Source of the DNA: Virgibacillus sp. LDC-1
GTDB lineage: Bacteria > Bacillota > Bacilli > Bacillales > Amphibacillaceae
Direction of reading: 5' to 3'
Assembly (NCBI RefSeq): GCF_030137545.1
Contig: NZ_JARUVL010000002.1
Span: 1 to 64,000, forward strand
Length of the DNA: 64,000 bases
Shown: positions 44,314 to 54,311 of the stretch, one piece after another
Layout of the letters: each line of letters begins with the position of its first letter
Numbering within the stretch: the stretch's first letter is position 1
Notes under the pieces: model-generated
Seen by the model: the letters and a program-made list of their open reading frames with translations, nothing else
What the model was told of the DNA's origin: nothing
Database searches by the model: none
Program-made: the position numbers and the translations under genes

Positions 44314-45726
44314 TTATGCGTTTTTCATATTCGGTTTTCGATCCTTTATAAAGAAGGCTAAAATAAAGGCAACGATTGACAACATACCAGCTACACCAAA
44401 GGATACATTCACACCATGAATCATACCATTCATCCCTTCACTTGGTATTGCATGATTCGTCATCAAGGTAACAAGAAGTGCTGTCCCTACTGCACCAGCC
44501 ACTTGTCGCATTGTATTATTCATCGCTGTTCCATGTGGAATAAGCTTCGAGTTCAATTGATTTAAACCGGCAGTTGTTACTGGCATCATTACCATCGCAA
44601 TGCCGAACATTCTAACTGCATTTACAATAGCAAGATACAAAAATGTTGTCTCGACAGAAAGTAGCGAAAACATAAATGTTGTTATTGTTACAATTAGCAT
44701 TCCAATAATCGCCAACCATCTTGCACCAAAGCGGTCAAATAAACGGCCCGTGATTGGATTCATAATCCCCATTAGCACAGCACCGGGCATTAGCATTAAG
44801 CCTGATTCTAGCGCACTAAATCCAAGCATATCCTGCATAAATATTGGTAATACAACTGCCGCACCAATCATCGCTAAAAAGGAAATCATTCCTAATGCAG
44901 TAGTTAATGTAAACATCTTATTCTGGAAAACACGAAATTCTAATATTGGTGTCTCTAATTTTAACTGCCTTAATATAAACAAAACTAAGGAAATTGCCCC
45001 AACTATTAATGAAAGGATAACGTGAGAACTACTCCACCCATGACTACCTGCAGTACTAAAACCATAAAGCAAGCCACCAAAACCAAATGTGGAGAGGATA
45101 ATCGAAATAACATCGACTTTAGGAAATGTACGCTTCGTCACATTTTTCAAAATGAAAAAGGCAACAATTAAATCAATAATTACAATAGGCAAAACTACAT
45201 AAAACAGTGCTCGCCATGGATAATGCTCTACAATCCAACCAGAAAGTGTCGGTCCAATTGCGGGTGCAAAGGCAATGACCATGCCGAACATCCCCATTGC
45301 TGAACCGCGTTTTTCAATTGGAAAGATAAGAAATAAAATGGTTTGCATTAATGGCATCATAATACCAGCACCAGATGCCTGTAGAATTCTTCCTATCATT
45401 AAAAATGTAAAATCAGGTGCAATTGCACACACCAATGTTCCAAGTCCAAAAAGTCCCATTGCCGATAAAAAAAGCCCTCTTGTCGTAAATCGTTCGATCA
45501 AGAATGCTGTAATTGGAATCATTATCCCATTTACAAGTAAAAATACAGATTGAAGCCATTGGACGACACTTGGCTCTAAATTCAAATCTCTCATAATGTG
45601 CGGAATAGCAGTAACGAGTAAGGTTTGATTTAGTATTGCTACAAAAGCCCCTGAAATCAATACAAGCATGATAGGTACCTTGTTCACTTTCGGTGCAGAC
45701 TGATTTTGGGCTTTATCGTTAGCCAT
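44314..45726 (-). CDS. DHA2-family MFS drug exporter
   Basis: A 470-residue major-facilitator protein with fourteen predicted spans, of the EmrB/QacA (DHA2) type. Typical segments are LNQTLLVTAIPHIMRDL in the first span, FLLVNGIMIPITAFLIERF (motif A region) and GRILQASGAGIMMPLMQTILFLIFP, with GMVIAFAPAIGPTLSGWIVE as motif C. It should export drugs or toxic compounds in exchange for protons. No regulator gene is next to it. AGAAGGATA precedes the ATG. Confidence 0.88.
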   Translation of the reverse strand: MANDKAQNQSAPKVNKVPIMLVLISGAFVAILNQTLLVTAIPHIMRDLNLEPSVVQWLQSVFLLVNGIMIPITAFLIERFTTRGLFLSAMGLFGLGTLVCAIAPDFTFLMIGRILQASGAGIMMPLMQTILFLIFPIEKRGSAMGMFGMVIAFAPAIGPTLSGWIVEHYPWRALFYVVLPIVIIDLIVAFFILKNVTKRTFPKVDVISIILSTFGFGGLLYGFSTAGSHGWSSSHVILSLIVGAISLVLFILRQLKLETPILEFRVFQNKMFTLTTALGMISFLAMIGAAVVLPIFMQDMLGFSALESGLMLMPGAVLMGIMNPITGRLFDRFGARWLAIIGMLIVTITTFMFSLLSVETTFLYLAIVNAVRMFGIAMVMMPVTTAGLNQLNSKLIPHGTAMNNTMRQVAGAVGTALLVTLMTNHAIPSEGMNGMIHGVNVSFGVAGMLSIVAFILAFFIKDRKPNMKNA

Positions 45727-45940
45727 ATTTATCCTTCTTTCTCTATAAAGTTACTCTTCTCAAAATATTTTATTAATTGTTAGTTACGAAAAGTTATTCT
45801 AACATACTATCACTGGAAAAAAAAGCTCTAATTTCTTCAATAGAAATAGTAAGCCATCCAAATTGTGGATGAGAGTTTACATCGTCTATAAAGTTACCAT
45901 ATCTTTTTATATAACTAAGTCCTTTGTTAATCATATGATT

Positions 45941-46894
45941 TTAAAGGGTAAATGATTTCGTTTCACCAGTCATATTCGTTCGGATCACCTGTGCAACTTT
46001 TGGAAGATAAGTTATTGTATACAAGGTACCGAAAAAAGCGTCATAATCTTTATAAAAAACTGGGGAATCGGTATTAGCAAACCATTCATGTACTTCTTCG
46101 GCCGAAGGAATGTACTCCCAATTTTTAATCGCTTCCACCCTTTTTTGTGAAGAATCATGATTCGCTCGATTATATGGTTGCAAATCCTGTGCATAAAACA
46201 TATTCGTACCTATCAAATAATTAGTGTTCCGATGAACATATTGAATCGATGGAGCAGCTTCTACGATTGCCATACTCCCATGCCTATCCAACAAAGAATA
46301 ATTATAGCTAGCAGCATGCGGCAACTTTCCTAAAAGTTCAATTGCTTCTTCTGTCGTGGTACATGTTTCTAAAACTATTCGCGTAATCGTACTACATAAA
46401 AAGCCTTTCTTATATGTATTGTTATTTACAAAATGCAGTCCAATTATTAATCCATTTTCATTCATCCCGTCTAATCTTCCCAACAACAGCTGTGAATGAC
46501 CACATAACATACGGCCGTCTACAGGATGTTGAACCATAAATATGTTATCAAACAACTGTGGGCTAAAATCATAATTTCGAACGTAATAGTCTTGCGTACA
46601 AAAACTGGTACAACCCATTCCTTCAAGCTTTGGCATATCATAGCCTGCAAAGAGTCTTAATCCCGATTCATTGGAAATTTTTAGTCCATCGCTTATTCCA
46701 GCAATCTCATCTAATAATTGTGGACACCATTCCGTGAGTTTTTCTCTAATTTCATGTGAATCCTGCTGAAAATTATATTGTTTAATCAAAGCTAACACCT
46801 GTTGGAAATGCAGCGATTTCCCTGCTTCTTCCCCTATCTTTTTTCCTATTTCATAATAACTCCCATCTAATTCGAGAAGCTTGTTATGTATCAT
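45941..46894 (-). CDS. C45-type autoproteolytic acyltransferase/hydrolase-like protein
   Basis: A 317-residue protein of the Ntn-hydrolase superfamily. ATG 46894 follows AAAGGAG; the longer frame from 46933 is not needed. The likely nucleophile is Cys in MGCTSFCTQDYYVRNYDF, the pattern of C45/penicillin acyl-CoA:6-APA acyltransferase and choloylglycine hydrolase relatives, where cleavage before Cys would expose it. RLDGMNENGLIIGLHFVN fits the same fold. The substrate could be an N-acyl amino acid, a signalling lactone or a wall fragment; this cannot be decided. Confidence 0.75.
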   Translation of the reverse strand: MIHNKLLELDGSYYEIGKKIGEEAGKSLHFQQVLALIKQYNFQQDSHEIREKLTEWCPQLLDEIAGISDGLKISNESGLRLFAGYDMPKLEGMGCTSFCTQDYYVRNYDFSPQLFDNIFMVQHPVDGRMLCGHSQLLLGRLDGMNENGLIIGLHFVNNNTYKKGFLCSTITRIVLETCTTTEEAIELLGKLPHAASYNYSLLDRHGSMAIVEAAPSIQYVHRNTNYLIGTNMFYAQDLQPYNRANHDSSQKRVEAIKNWEYIPSAEEVHEWFANTDSPVFYKDYDAFFGTLYTITYLPKVAQVIRTNMTGETKSFTL

Positions 46895-47006
46895 ACACCC
46901 CACTCCTTTATTAAATAAACTACCCCTAATCAACTATAACACATGGTAGGTTAAATAAAGTTAATTTTCAATTAATTAATCGTGTTATCCTTCTTTAATG
47001 TCAAAG

Positions 47007-47038
47007 AAAAAACCATGCATATCTTTTCATATGCATGG
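47007..47038 (-). terminator. terminator after the DUF378 gene
   Basis: CCATGCATAT (47013-47022) pairs perfectly with 47029-47038. On the minus strand it is followed by TTTTTT. Confidence 0.85.
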
Positions 47039-47055
47039 CGAATCATGTAATTCGA

Positions 47056-47361
47056 TTAATCCCGATTTGGCTTGTCCGTATTAGAAAAATCCGGGTCCTC
47101 TCCAAACTCAGTTCCATACTGTAAATTCCCTGTATTTACAGTACGATCGGTTACGTCATCTTCTTCACCAAGCGGGGCGAATAACAAAGAAATACAAACC
47201 AAACCGCTTAACCCAACAAGCGCATAAATGACTCTTGATAAAGCTGCAGTCTGTCCTCCAAAAATGGCGGCAACTAAATCAAAATTGAAAAAACCAATTA
47301 GACCCCAGTTAATTGCACCGATGATGACCAAAGCTAATGCGATACGTTGCAGTGTTTGCAT
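47056..47361 (-). CDS. DUF378 membrane protein
   Basis: A 101-residue protein. The first 65 residues are a DUF378 (YuzA-like) domain with two spans and the family signature IIGAINWGLIGFFNFDLVAAIFG. The last 36 residues are an acidic, probably disordered tail (EEDDVTDRTVNTG...), an extension beyond the usual length of about 70-80. GGAGGTGG precedes the ATG. Function unknown. Confidence 0.85.
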   Translation of the reverse strand: MQTLQRIALALVIIGAINWGLIGFFNFDLVAAIFGGQTAALSRVIYALVGLSGLVCISLLFAPLGEEDDVTDRTVNTGNLQYGTEFGEDPDFSNTDKPNRD

Positions 47362-47699
47362 GATGCATCCACCTCCTTCCCATAAGCTATTCCTTGCAAG
47401 AAGCCTTCACTTCTAATTGAATCTAACTTGCATTCCTCCAGCACTGGACACGGCAATAATGGTACAAAACAAACTTCGATAACGTATACGATAAGCCATT
47501 TCGTGAACAAGCTCTCTTCTCATTGAAAATAATCCTTCTGCAAGTATGATTCAATGATATCTTTTACAACTTATTGTAAATTCATACGAAAAAATTTCGT
47601 TTTTAAAAGGGGTTTTAGTTATCCGTAATACACAGCATAAAATAATCGCTTAAAAGCATAATAAAAAGATATTAAACAAAGAAAAGGTGGAACAATACG
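47362..47699. other. gap between DUF378 and splA
   Basis: No gene seen in the 338 bases. The right end carries the sporulation promoter described separately; a short TCCAGCACTGGA palindrome lies near 47437. Confidence 0.5.
47634..47663 (+). promoter_or_regulatory. sigma-G-like promoter of splAB
   Basis: AGCATA (47634-47639), 17 bases, then CATAATA (47657-47663). The -10 matches the sigma-G pattern CATAMTA fully and the -35 differs by one base from TGCATA. It lies 37 bases before splA, which is a forespore gene in B. subtilis. Confidence 0.5.
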
Positions 47700-47960
47700 A
47701 TGGTAAATGAAACATTCTCTGCTGGTGAAATTGTATATGTAATTATTCGAAATCCACATGTCCAAGGAGTAGCAAATGTCCAGCAAGCGGCGATTGTGGA
47801 GAATCCCGAACAAAGAGGACAACTTGCCTTATTTGTCTATGAAACCTATTATCCTTTGTCAGATGAATTTGCTATTTTTAAATCAGAGGAAGAAGCAGAA
47901 AATGCTTATCAAGAAGCCTTTAGTGGTGCAGTGATGGATGATGGTGATTTGTATGGTTAA
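47700..47960 (+). CDS. splA: SplA, regulator of photoproduct lyase operon
   Basis: An 86-residue protein (TFSAGEIVYVIIRNPHVQGVANVQQAAIVE..., ending MDDGDLYG) that fits B. subtilis SplA, a TRAP-like negative regulator of the spl operon, a little longer than the usual 79 residues. AAAGGTGG lies before the ATG. Its end overlaps the start of splB by eight bases, so the two are translationally coupled. Confidence 0.8.
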   Translation: MVNETFSAGEIVYVIIRNPHVQGVANVQQAAIVENPEQRGQLALFVYETYYPLSDEFAIFKSEEEAENAYQEAFSGAVMDDGDLYG

Positions 47961-48981
47961 ACCTTTCATTCCCCAGCTTGTATATATTGAACCAAAAGCA
48001 TTAGATTATCCGCTCGGCAATCAGCTTCTGAAAAAATTCGAGGAAATGGGAGTGGAAATCAAACAAACAACATCCCATAATCAAATCCGTAATTTTCCTG
48101 GTGAAAATCATTTTCAGAAATATCGACTAGCTAAATCAACATTAGTAATTGGTATTCGAAAGACACTTCAATTTGATTCATCGAAGCCATCCGCAGAATA
48201 CGCCATTCCCTTTGCTACTGGTTGTATGGGGCACTGTCATTATTGTTACTTACAAACTACAATGGGAAGTAAGCCGTATATCCGAACCTATGTTAATGTG
48301 GAAGAAATACTAGATGCAGCGGAAGGATATATGAAAGAGCGCGCTCCAGAAATCACTCGGTTTGAAGCTTCTTGTACGTCAGATATTGTAGGTATAGATC
48401 ATTTAACCCATACATTAAAGCACGCGATCGAATATTTTGGACAATCGGAGCATGGTCAACTGCGCTTCGTAACAAAGTTTGCACATGTAGATCATCTTCT
48501 AGATGCAAAACATAATGGCAGAACTCGGTTTCGCTTTAGTATTAATGACGATTACATTATTAAATATTTTGAACCAGGCACCTCAAGATTACATGAAAGA
48601 ATCGAAGCAGCTGTTAAGGTGGCAGAGGCTGGATACCCACTTGGATTTATCGTTGCACCGATTTATTTACATGAGGGCTGGGAACAAGGATATCTCGAAA
48701 TGTTTGAGAAACTTGAAGCAGCACTTCCTAGCTTCGCCAAGAAGGATTTAACATTCGAGCTTATTCAACATCGCTTTACAAAACCAGCAAAACGAGTCAT
48801 TCAAGAAAATTATCCAATGACAAAGCTTGAGCTTGATGAATCAAAAAGAAAATGGAAGTGGGGTCGATATGGAATTGGTAAATACGTGTATCCGACAGAC
48901 CAACAAGAGCAAATTAAACTAACACTCGGTAACTATCTGAAGTCATATTTCCCCGAGGCAAGAATGGAATATTTCACGTAA
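47953..48981 (+). CDS. splB: spore photoproduct lyase SplB
   Basis: A 342-residue radical-SAM enzyme, the same length as B. subtilis SplB with start ATG 47953. The cluster motif is Cys91-x3-Cys95-x2-Cys98, and the hydrogen-donor cysteine falls exactly at Cys141 (FEASCTSD). KWGRYGIGKYVYP near the C terminus is also conserved. It reverses the 5-thyminyl-5,6-dihydrothymine spore photoproduct during germination. It is encoded with splA and followed by a strong terminator. Confidence 0.97.
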   Translation: MVKPFIPQLVYIEPKALDYPLGNQLLKKFEEMGVEIKQTTSHNQIRNFPGENHFQKYRLAKSTLVIGIRKTLQFDSSKPSAEYAIPFATGCMGHCHYCYLQTTMGSKPYIRTYVNVEEILDAAEGYMKERAPEITRFEASCTSDIVGIDHLTHTLKHAIEYFGQSEHGQLRFVTKFAHVDHLLDAKHNGRTRFRFSINDDYIIKYFEPGTSRLHERIEAAVKVAEAGYPLGFIVAPIYLHEGWEQGYLEMFEKLEAALPSFAKKDLTFELIQHRFTKPAKRVIQENYPMTKLELDESKRKWKWGRYGIGKYVYPTDQQEQIKLTLGNYLKSYFPEARMEYFT

Positions 48982-49073
48982 TCCCCTATCCTTATCACTA
49001 TGTTTACCTAATTTGAAAAAATCCACCTCGCCTTCGATGAATTTGAACATTCCTCTTCAAATAAATACAAATT

Positions 49074-49123
49074 AAAAAGCAATTGTTTCTATCTGTTTTC
49101 AATCATAGAGACAACTGCTTTTT
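49074..49123. terminator. bidirectional terminator between splB and ssu genes
   Basis: A nearly perfect 19-bp stem (49074-49092 and 49105-49123), with A5 before and T5 after, between convergent transcription units. Confidence 0.85.
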
Positions 49124-49151
49124 ATATCTTTGAAATTATTTTTATCCTTAT

Positions 49152-49931
49152 TTAATTTACCGCCTGACTCTGAAGTGGATTCGGAAGCGGTTTCCGTCCT
49201 AATATTCGATTCAAAATCATTTCCGTGTACATACCAAACGCCTGTTGTGTACGTAGTCTAGGTCGTGGAAGATTAATCTCTTGATTCAGCTTTATCGTTC
49301 CATCTTCAATTAATAGTACGCGATCTGCTATCGCAACCGCTTCTTCTACATCATGTGTCACTAATACTGCTGTAAATTTATTTTTCCTCCATAACCGCTC
49401 AATTAGCTCCTGCATTTCAATTCGTGTTAATGCATCAAGTGCACCAAGCGGTTCATCTAGTAATAGAAGCTTGGGATCGTGCACTAACGCTCGTGCTAAG
49501 GCGACACGTTGTTGCTGTCCCCCTGATAATTTATTCGGCCAGTCTTTCATACGCTCTGCAAGTCCTACACTATCTAATGCCTCCAAAGCCTTTTCTTCTT
49601 TCCCTTTCCCAAGTCCAATTGCTACATTTTCAATTACTGTCTTCCATGGAAGTAAACGCCCATCCTGAAACATGATACGGGCCTTTTTGTTAAAGGACCG
49701 TAGAGGTTGTTCTCGAACGGAAACATTTCCAGAGTCATACGTTTCTAATCCTGCAATAATACGAAGTAATGTACTCTTTCCGCAGCCACTCTTCCCTACA
49801 ATCGCAATAAACTCGCCTTCATTAATCGATAAATTAATCCTTTTCAATACATTTCTATTATCAAATGCTTTATCCACATGATCTAGCCGGATAAACGTGT
49901 TATCGTTACTAACCATCTCCTTCTTCCCCAC
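49152..49931 (-). CDS. ssuB: sulfonate/nitrate/taurine-type ABC ATPase (SsuB-like)
   Basis: A 259-residue ABC ATPase. Walker A is GKSGCGKST, the signature LSGGQQQRVALARALVHDP, Walker B LLLLDEPLGALDALTR and the H-loop VTHDVEEAV. The start is uncertain: GTG 49931 or ATG 49916, which has GGGGAAG upstream. It is the third gene of an ssuA-ssuC-ssuB operon for import of aliphatic sulfonates or related sulfur/nitrogen compounds. Confidence 0.85.
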   Translation of the reverse strand: MGKKEMVSNDNTFIRLDHVDKAFDNRNVLKRINLSINEGEFIAIVGKSGCGKSTLLRIIAGLETYDSGNVSVREQPLRSFNKKARIMFQDGRLLPWKTVIENVAIGLGKGKEEKALEALDSVGLAERMKDWPNKLSGGQQQRVALARALVHDPKLLLLDEPLGALDALTRIEMQELIERLWRKNKFTAVLVTHDVEEAVAIADRVLLIEDGTIKLNQEINLPRPRLRTQQAFGMYTEMILNRILGRKPLPNPLQSQAVN

Positions 49932-49937
49932 CTCTCT

Positions 49938-50696
49938 TTACGTATTCCACTGCAACAATTTCCCCTCAAAATATTTCGCAATCACATCTGAAAGCTTACC
50001 AAATAATGCATACAGTAAAATACTCAGTACAATAATATCCATTTGCATAAACTCACGGGCATTCATGGCCATATACCCAATTCCCGATCGGGTTGAAATC
50101 GTTTCTGCCACAATTAATGTAAGCCACATAACCCCCAATGAAAAACGAACACCGACAAGAATGGAAGCCATCGCTCCAGGTAAAATAACATGCATAAACA
50201 AGGAGCGTCCTTTTAATCCATAGGCTTTACCCATTTCTATTAGGCCTTTATCCACTGATTTAATGCCATGATACGTATTAATATAAATCGGAAACATGAC
50301 CCCTAATGAAACGAGAAAGATCTTCGAAAATTCATCAATGCCAAACCATAGAATAACGAGTGGAATTAAGGCTAAATGTGGGATATTACGTAGCATTTGT
50401 ACCGATGTATCAAACAAAAGCTCTGATATTCTAGAAATACCATTAAAAATACCGAGTAAAAAGCCAATGCCACCACCAATCAAAAACCCAGCTAAAGCAC
50501 GCCAAAGGCTAATTGAAACATGCTCAAACAGCTCCCCTGTGCCAATCAGTTCAACTGCTGCCTGTAAAACCGCTCCAGGTGACGGAAGTATTCTAACTGG
50601 GATGACTCCAATCATCGATAAAAGCTGCCAACAACATACTAATAATATGGGAACGATCCAAGGAGTTATTTTTAAAAATTTCCTGCTTCCTTGCAA
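49938..50696 (-). CDS. ssuC: sulfonate-type ABC permease (SsuC-like)
   Basis: A 252-residue permease with six spans. It starts at TTG 50696, nine bases after GGGAGG. The EAA loop typical of these permeases is seen as EMGKAYGLKGRSLFMHVILPGAMASILVGVRFSLGVMWLTLIVAE. It lies between the binding-protein and ATPase genes with 6-21 base gaps, forming one operon. Confidence 0.88.
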   Translation of the reverse strand: MQGSRKFLKITPWIVPILLVCCWQLLSMIGVIPVRILPSPGAVLQAAVELIGTGELFEHVSISLWRALAGFLIGGGIGFLLGIFNGISRISELLFDTSVQMLRNIPHLALIPLVILWFGIDEFSKIFLVSLGVMFPIYINTYHGIKSVDKGLIEMGKAYGLKGRSLFMHVILPGAMASILVGVRFSLGVMWLTLIVAETISTRSGIGYMAMNAREFMQMDIIVLSILLYALFGKLSDVIAKYFEGKLLQWNT

Positions 50697-50717
50697 TCGA
50701 ATCGACCTCCCTTTCTA

Positions 50718-51686
50718 CTATTTTCGCATCACATCAGATACATTAACCGCTTTTGGAATGATATCTAATTCATAAAAAATATTAGCAATATCCTGTTGTT
50801 CTTGAATAATTTCTTCTCCTATTTTATCTACGCCATATTCTCTGCGTTCAACAGCTTTTGTTACAGAATCCTCATCAAGATTTAGTATCGGAGCAAGCAT
50901 TTCCACTAATTCCGCATGATTTTCATTTGCCCAAAGAGAAGATTTTTCTACTTCTTCCATAATAATCTTTGCTATATTGTCATGTTTTTTTGCAAATGCT
51001 TCTGTTGCGATAAAAAAATCTCGATCTGTTGAGAGCCCTTCCCCACTTGTAAGTAAAGTTGCATTAGCGTGTAGCTCTGTAGAAGCTGTATAAGGATCCC
51101 ACACAACCATTGCATCTACATCTCCTTGTTCAAAAGCTACTCGCGCATCTCCCGGTGACAAATATGCTGGTGTAATATCGGAATATTGTAATCCTGCATT
51201 TTGTAATGCTTTGATTAATAAGTAGTGGGAACTAGAGCCTTTAGCAAAGCTTACTGTTTTCCCTTTTAGATCTTGAATCGATGTAATGTTGGAATCGTTT
51301 GGCACAAGAATTCCACTTCCATAAAATTTTGGTTTTCCAGCGCCAAGTGTAACAAATGGGGTACCAGCTGCTTGTGCGAAAATAACTGGGGAATTCCCGG
51401 TCCTACCAACATCAATGCTCCCTGCATTCAATGCCTCCACTAAAGCTGGACCAGCTTGAAATTCCTTCCATTCTAATTTATAGCCAAGTTCATCTAAGCG
51501 CTCATCCAATTTTCCTAAGCCTTTAACAATGACGAAAGGACAGTTTTTCTGATAGCCAATACGCACTACTTTGTCTTTTTCCTCATCCTTCGTATCCTTC
51601 TTTTTCGCTTCACCACTGCAACCATATGCAAATAACAGCAGCAAGCCTATAAGCAAGAAAAATAATTTTCTTTTCAATCCCACCAT
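50718..51686 (-). CDS. ssuA: sulfonate-type ABC substrate-binding lipoprotein (SsuA-like)
   Basis: A 322-residue lipoprotein with lipobox AYGC at the end of its signal peptide (Cys23). The fold is the SsuA/TauA/NrtA type: RIGYQKNCPFVIVKGLG, EWKEFQAGPALVEALNAGSIDVGRTGNSP and LSPGDARVAFEQGDVDAMVVWDPYTA. AAAGGAGATG precedes the ATG. No alkanesulfonate monooxygenase (ssuD) or flavin reductase is adjacent, so the exact substrate (sulfonate, taurine, or another) stays open. Confidence 0.88.
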   Translation of the reverse strand: MVGLKRKLFFLLIGLLLLFAYGCSGEAKKKDTKDEEKDKVVRIGYQKNCPFVIVKGLGKLDERLDELGYKLEWKEFQAGPALVEALNAGSIDVGRTGNSPVIFAQAAGTPFVTLGAGKPKFYGSGILVPNDSNITSIQDLKGKTVSFAKGSSSHYLLIKALQNAGLQYSDITPAYLSPGDARVAFEQGDVDAMVVWDPYTASTELHANATLLTSGEGLSTDRDFFIATEAFAKKHDNIAKIIMEEVEKSSLWANENHAELVEMLAPILNLDEDSVTKAVERREYGVDKIGEEIIQEQQDIANIFYELDIIPKAVNVSDVMRK

Positions 51687-51871
51687 GTCATCTCCTTTGC
51701 TTTTTCCTAAAACGCCCAGCTTAAAATCTCTGCTTTTAGCCTATGTAAAAATTCAATCTAGGTTCCTGTCCCGCTCCATTTTCTCTTCTTTTCTAAAACA
51801 TTTATATCCAATACCATCATATTTTTCTTTATTTATGGAAACCTAAAACTAAAAAAGAAGGGAAAATCCAT

Positions 51872-52372
51872 GTGATTGAAATGAGCAAAAACAAAGAAAA
51901 TGAACCATTCCATTCAGGGGAGATATACCATTTATGGGCATATCTATTTCATACAAAGCATTACTTAGTCACACTACAAGTCTTTATTAATCATACTGGC
52001 GATGAAGATTTAAAAGCATATTTAGAGGATTTATTGGAAAATGAAGTAACGCAGGAAGCACAGCAAATCGAAATGATTTTAAAAGAGGCTGGAATCCGAT
52101 TACCTCCTGCCCCACCTGATCGTCCAAATGTTGAAGTGGAAGACATTCCCGCAGGCGCTCGTTTTCATGAACCTGAAATTGCGATATTAGTTCAGGAAGA
52201 GCTAATGTATGGCAAAATACAATGTAGCTCTATGATGAACATATCTATACGAACAGACTTCGAGGAAATATTTGGTGACTTTCACGAACAAAAAACAACT
52301 TATTACCGAAAATTATCCGATTTATCAAAGAAAAAAGGATGGGTTGTTTCACCACCTGTCCATATAAAATAA
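51872..52372 (+). CDS. DUF3231 family protein
   Basis: A 166-residue helical protein of the DUF3231 type (FHSGEIYHLWAYLFHTKHYLVTLQVFINHTGDED..., PPAPPDRPNVE). Many DUF3231 proteins have two such domains in about 330 residues; this one has one. It starts at GTG 51872 after AGAAGGG; ATG 51881 is an alternative. His and Glu residues of ferritin-like spacing are present, but a metal role is only a guess. Function unknown. Confidence 0.75.
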   Translation: MIEMSKNKENEPFHSGEIYHLWAYLFHTKHYLVTLQVFINHTGDEDLKAYLEDLLENEVTQEAQQIEMILKEAGIRLPPAPPDRPNVEVEDIPAGARFHEPEIAILVQEELMYGKIQCSSMMNISIRTDFEEIFGDFHEQKTTYYRKLSDLSKKKGWVVSPPVHIK

Positions 52373-52377
52373 TCAGC

Positions 52378-52412
52378 AATCAGTGGGGGATTATCCACCA
52401 CTGATTGTTAGT
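52378..52412 (+). terminator. terminator after the DUF3231 gene
   Basis: AATCAGTGG (52378-52386) pairs with CCACTGATT (52398-52406); the following GTTAGTTG is a weak U tract. Confidence 0.55.
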
Positions 52413-52515
52413 TGAATAGAACCAACCTAACTTGTGGGCTAATACCTATATGCTAAAGTGAGAGGCTTACTGCAAGTTACATGCTGATAAAAAATAATGC
52501 AGGAGTGGCTAATTC

Positions 52516-53754
52516 ATGGCTAAAAAAAATAAATCGATGGCGATTTGGGCCATCGGATCGATTCCATTAATTACGACATTAGGAAATTCCATGCTTATCC
52601 CCATATTACCAGCAATGAAAAAGGCCTTACACCTGTCTGAAATGCAAGTGAGTTTAACCATTACAGGATATTCTATTGCGGCAGCCATCTTTATACCTTT
52701 ATTCGGCTATCTATCTGATCGTTTTTCTCGGAAGGCGATTATAATCCCTGCACTTTTTCTTACTAGCATTGGGGGATTGCTCGCAGGTTTTGCAGCAGCA
52801 GCATTTTCGAATGCCTATTTATGGTTAATGGTAGGTCGAATTATTCAAGGAATTGGAGCGGCTGGAACAGCTCCTATTGCAATGGCACTAGCAGGGGATT
52901 TATTTAAAGGTGCCGAACAAAGTCGTGTACTCGGGATTTTGGAAGCTTCTAATGGACTGGGAAAGGTGCTCTCCCCAATTCTCGGAGCATTATTAGGCTT
53001 ACTCATTTGGTATGCCGTCTTTTTTGCTTTTCCAGTTATATGTGTGCTTTCAATCTTCCTCACATGGATATGGATAAAAGAAAAAAAGAATCAACAAGCT
53101 CCCCTTTCATTTCGAAAATACGTCCATGGACTTGTAAGTGTTTTTAAGCTTGAAGGAAGGTGGTTGTTTGTAACCTATTTAGCGGGCGGGACGTGTTTAT
53201 TCACACTGTTTGGGATTTTATTTTTTTTATCTGACCTGCTCGAGGAAAAGCATCGTATAACAGGCTTTACGAAAGGGTTGGTTTTAGCTATTCCATTACT
53301 TGTCATGGTAACGTCAAACTATTTTACGGGAAGTAGAATTAAAAAAAATCTAGAAAAAATGAAGAAATTTATTCTTATTGGATTATTATTCATGACGCTT
53401 TCCTATACACTGCTTATTTGGTTTGACAAACTCATTCTTTTTTTAATTATTCTCTCCATCAGCAGTGTAGGTGCCGGACTCGTACTTCCATGTACTAACA
53501 GCTTAATTACTGGAGCTGTCGGTAAAGATAGAAGAGGATTTGTTACGTCTTTATATGGTTCTGTTCGATTTATTGGTGTTGCCATTGGACCTCCAATCTT
53601 TGCTCGATTAATGAGTTGGTCTGTTGCTGGTATGTTTTTATCGATTGCCATTTTCACTTTTATTGTTGCTCTACTTATCTTATTCTTGCTTCATGTAAAA
53701 GGGCTAGATGGAAAAAAAGACAAGCATACAACCTTTAAGTATACGTATACTTAA
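52516..53754 (+). CDS. MFS exporter, 12-span multidrug type
   Basis: A 412-residue major-facilitator protein with twelve spans. Motif A is [13 protein letters not shown], and motif C-like sequence is [21 protein letters not shown], which marks proton-driven drug antiporters. [37 protein letters not shown] in the second half fits the Bmr/YitG type. GGAGTGG precedes the ATG. The end overlaps the convergent YitT-like gene by four bases. Confidence 0.85.
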   Translation: MAKKNKSMAIWAIGSIPLITTLGNSMLIPILPAMKKALHLSEMQVSLTITGYSIAAAIFIPLFGYLSDRFSRKAIIIPALFLTSIGGLLAGFAAAAFSNAYLWLMVGRIIQGIGAAGTAPIAMALAGDLFKGAEQSRVLGILEASNGLGKVLSPILGALLGLLIWYAVFFAFPVICVLSIFLTWIWIKEKKNQQAPLSFRKYVHGLVSVFKLEGRWLFVTYLAGGTCLFTLFGILFFLSDLLEEKHRITGFTKGLVLAIPLLVMVTSNYFTGSRIKKNLEKMKKFILIGLLFMTLSYTLLIWFDKLILFLIILSISSVGAGLVLPCTNSLITGAVGKDRRGFVTSLYGSVRFIGVAIGPPIFARLMSWSVAGMFLSIAIFTFIVALLILFLLHVKGLDGKKDKHTTFKYTYT

Positions 53755-54311
53755 TATCGATAAATCATATTAACGACAAAAGTAGATATCCATTGGCTAA
53801 TAAAAGCTAGGATTAACACCTTCCAGCTAATAATAGCTGCAGTTAATAAAAATATGCAGCAATTAATCCAAAATAATGGTTTGCCTGGAAGTGTGTTTCT
53901 CCAATGGGATATCATGAAAGCTATCACTCCAATTCCACCATTGGATACACCACTACGCATCAACAGCCCAATGCCTGTCCCTAAAAATATTGATCCAACA
54001 AATAAATCAAACCACAGTAATCTTTCTTCAATAAAAAAAAGCTGCTCAAAAAAATAAATGGAAAAGGAAGTTATACTTATCCCTACAATTGTCCATAATA
54101 CAAATCGCTTTCCTAAATAATACATACCACATAAAAGAAGTGAAAAATTCACAATCCATAATGAGAGACCCATTCCAACGGAAAAAAAATGGTGAATAAC
54201 TAACGCCAATCCACCAGCTCCCCCTGATGGAATCGACTGTGGAAAGAGAAAAAGTCCCATGCCAAACCCTTGTATCACCCCTCCTAATATCACGCTAAAC
54301 GTTTTATTCAT
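53751..54311 (-). CDS. YitT-like membrane protein lacking the C-terminal domain
   Basis: A 186-residue membrane protein with five to six spans. [28 protein letters not shown] and [24 protein letters not shown] are the two half-repeats of the YitT/YvjA family (DUF161). YitT proteins are usually about 280 residues with a soluble DUF2179 domain at the end, which is missing here. AGGAGG precedes the ATG. Function unknown. Confidence 0.8.
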   Translation of the reverse strand: MNKTFSVILGGVIQGFGMGLFLFPQSIPSGGAGGLALVIHHFFSVGMGLSLWIVNFSLLLCGMYYLGKRFVLWTIVGISITSFSIYFFEQLFFIEERLLWFDLFVGSIFLGTGIGLLMRSGVSNGGIGVIAFMISHWRNTLPGKPLFWINCCIFLLTAAIISWKVLILAFISQWISTFVVNMIYRY

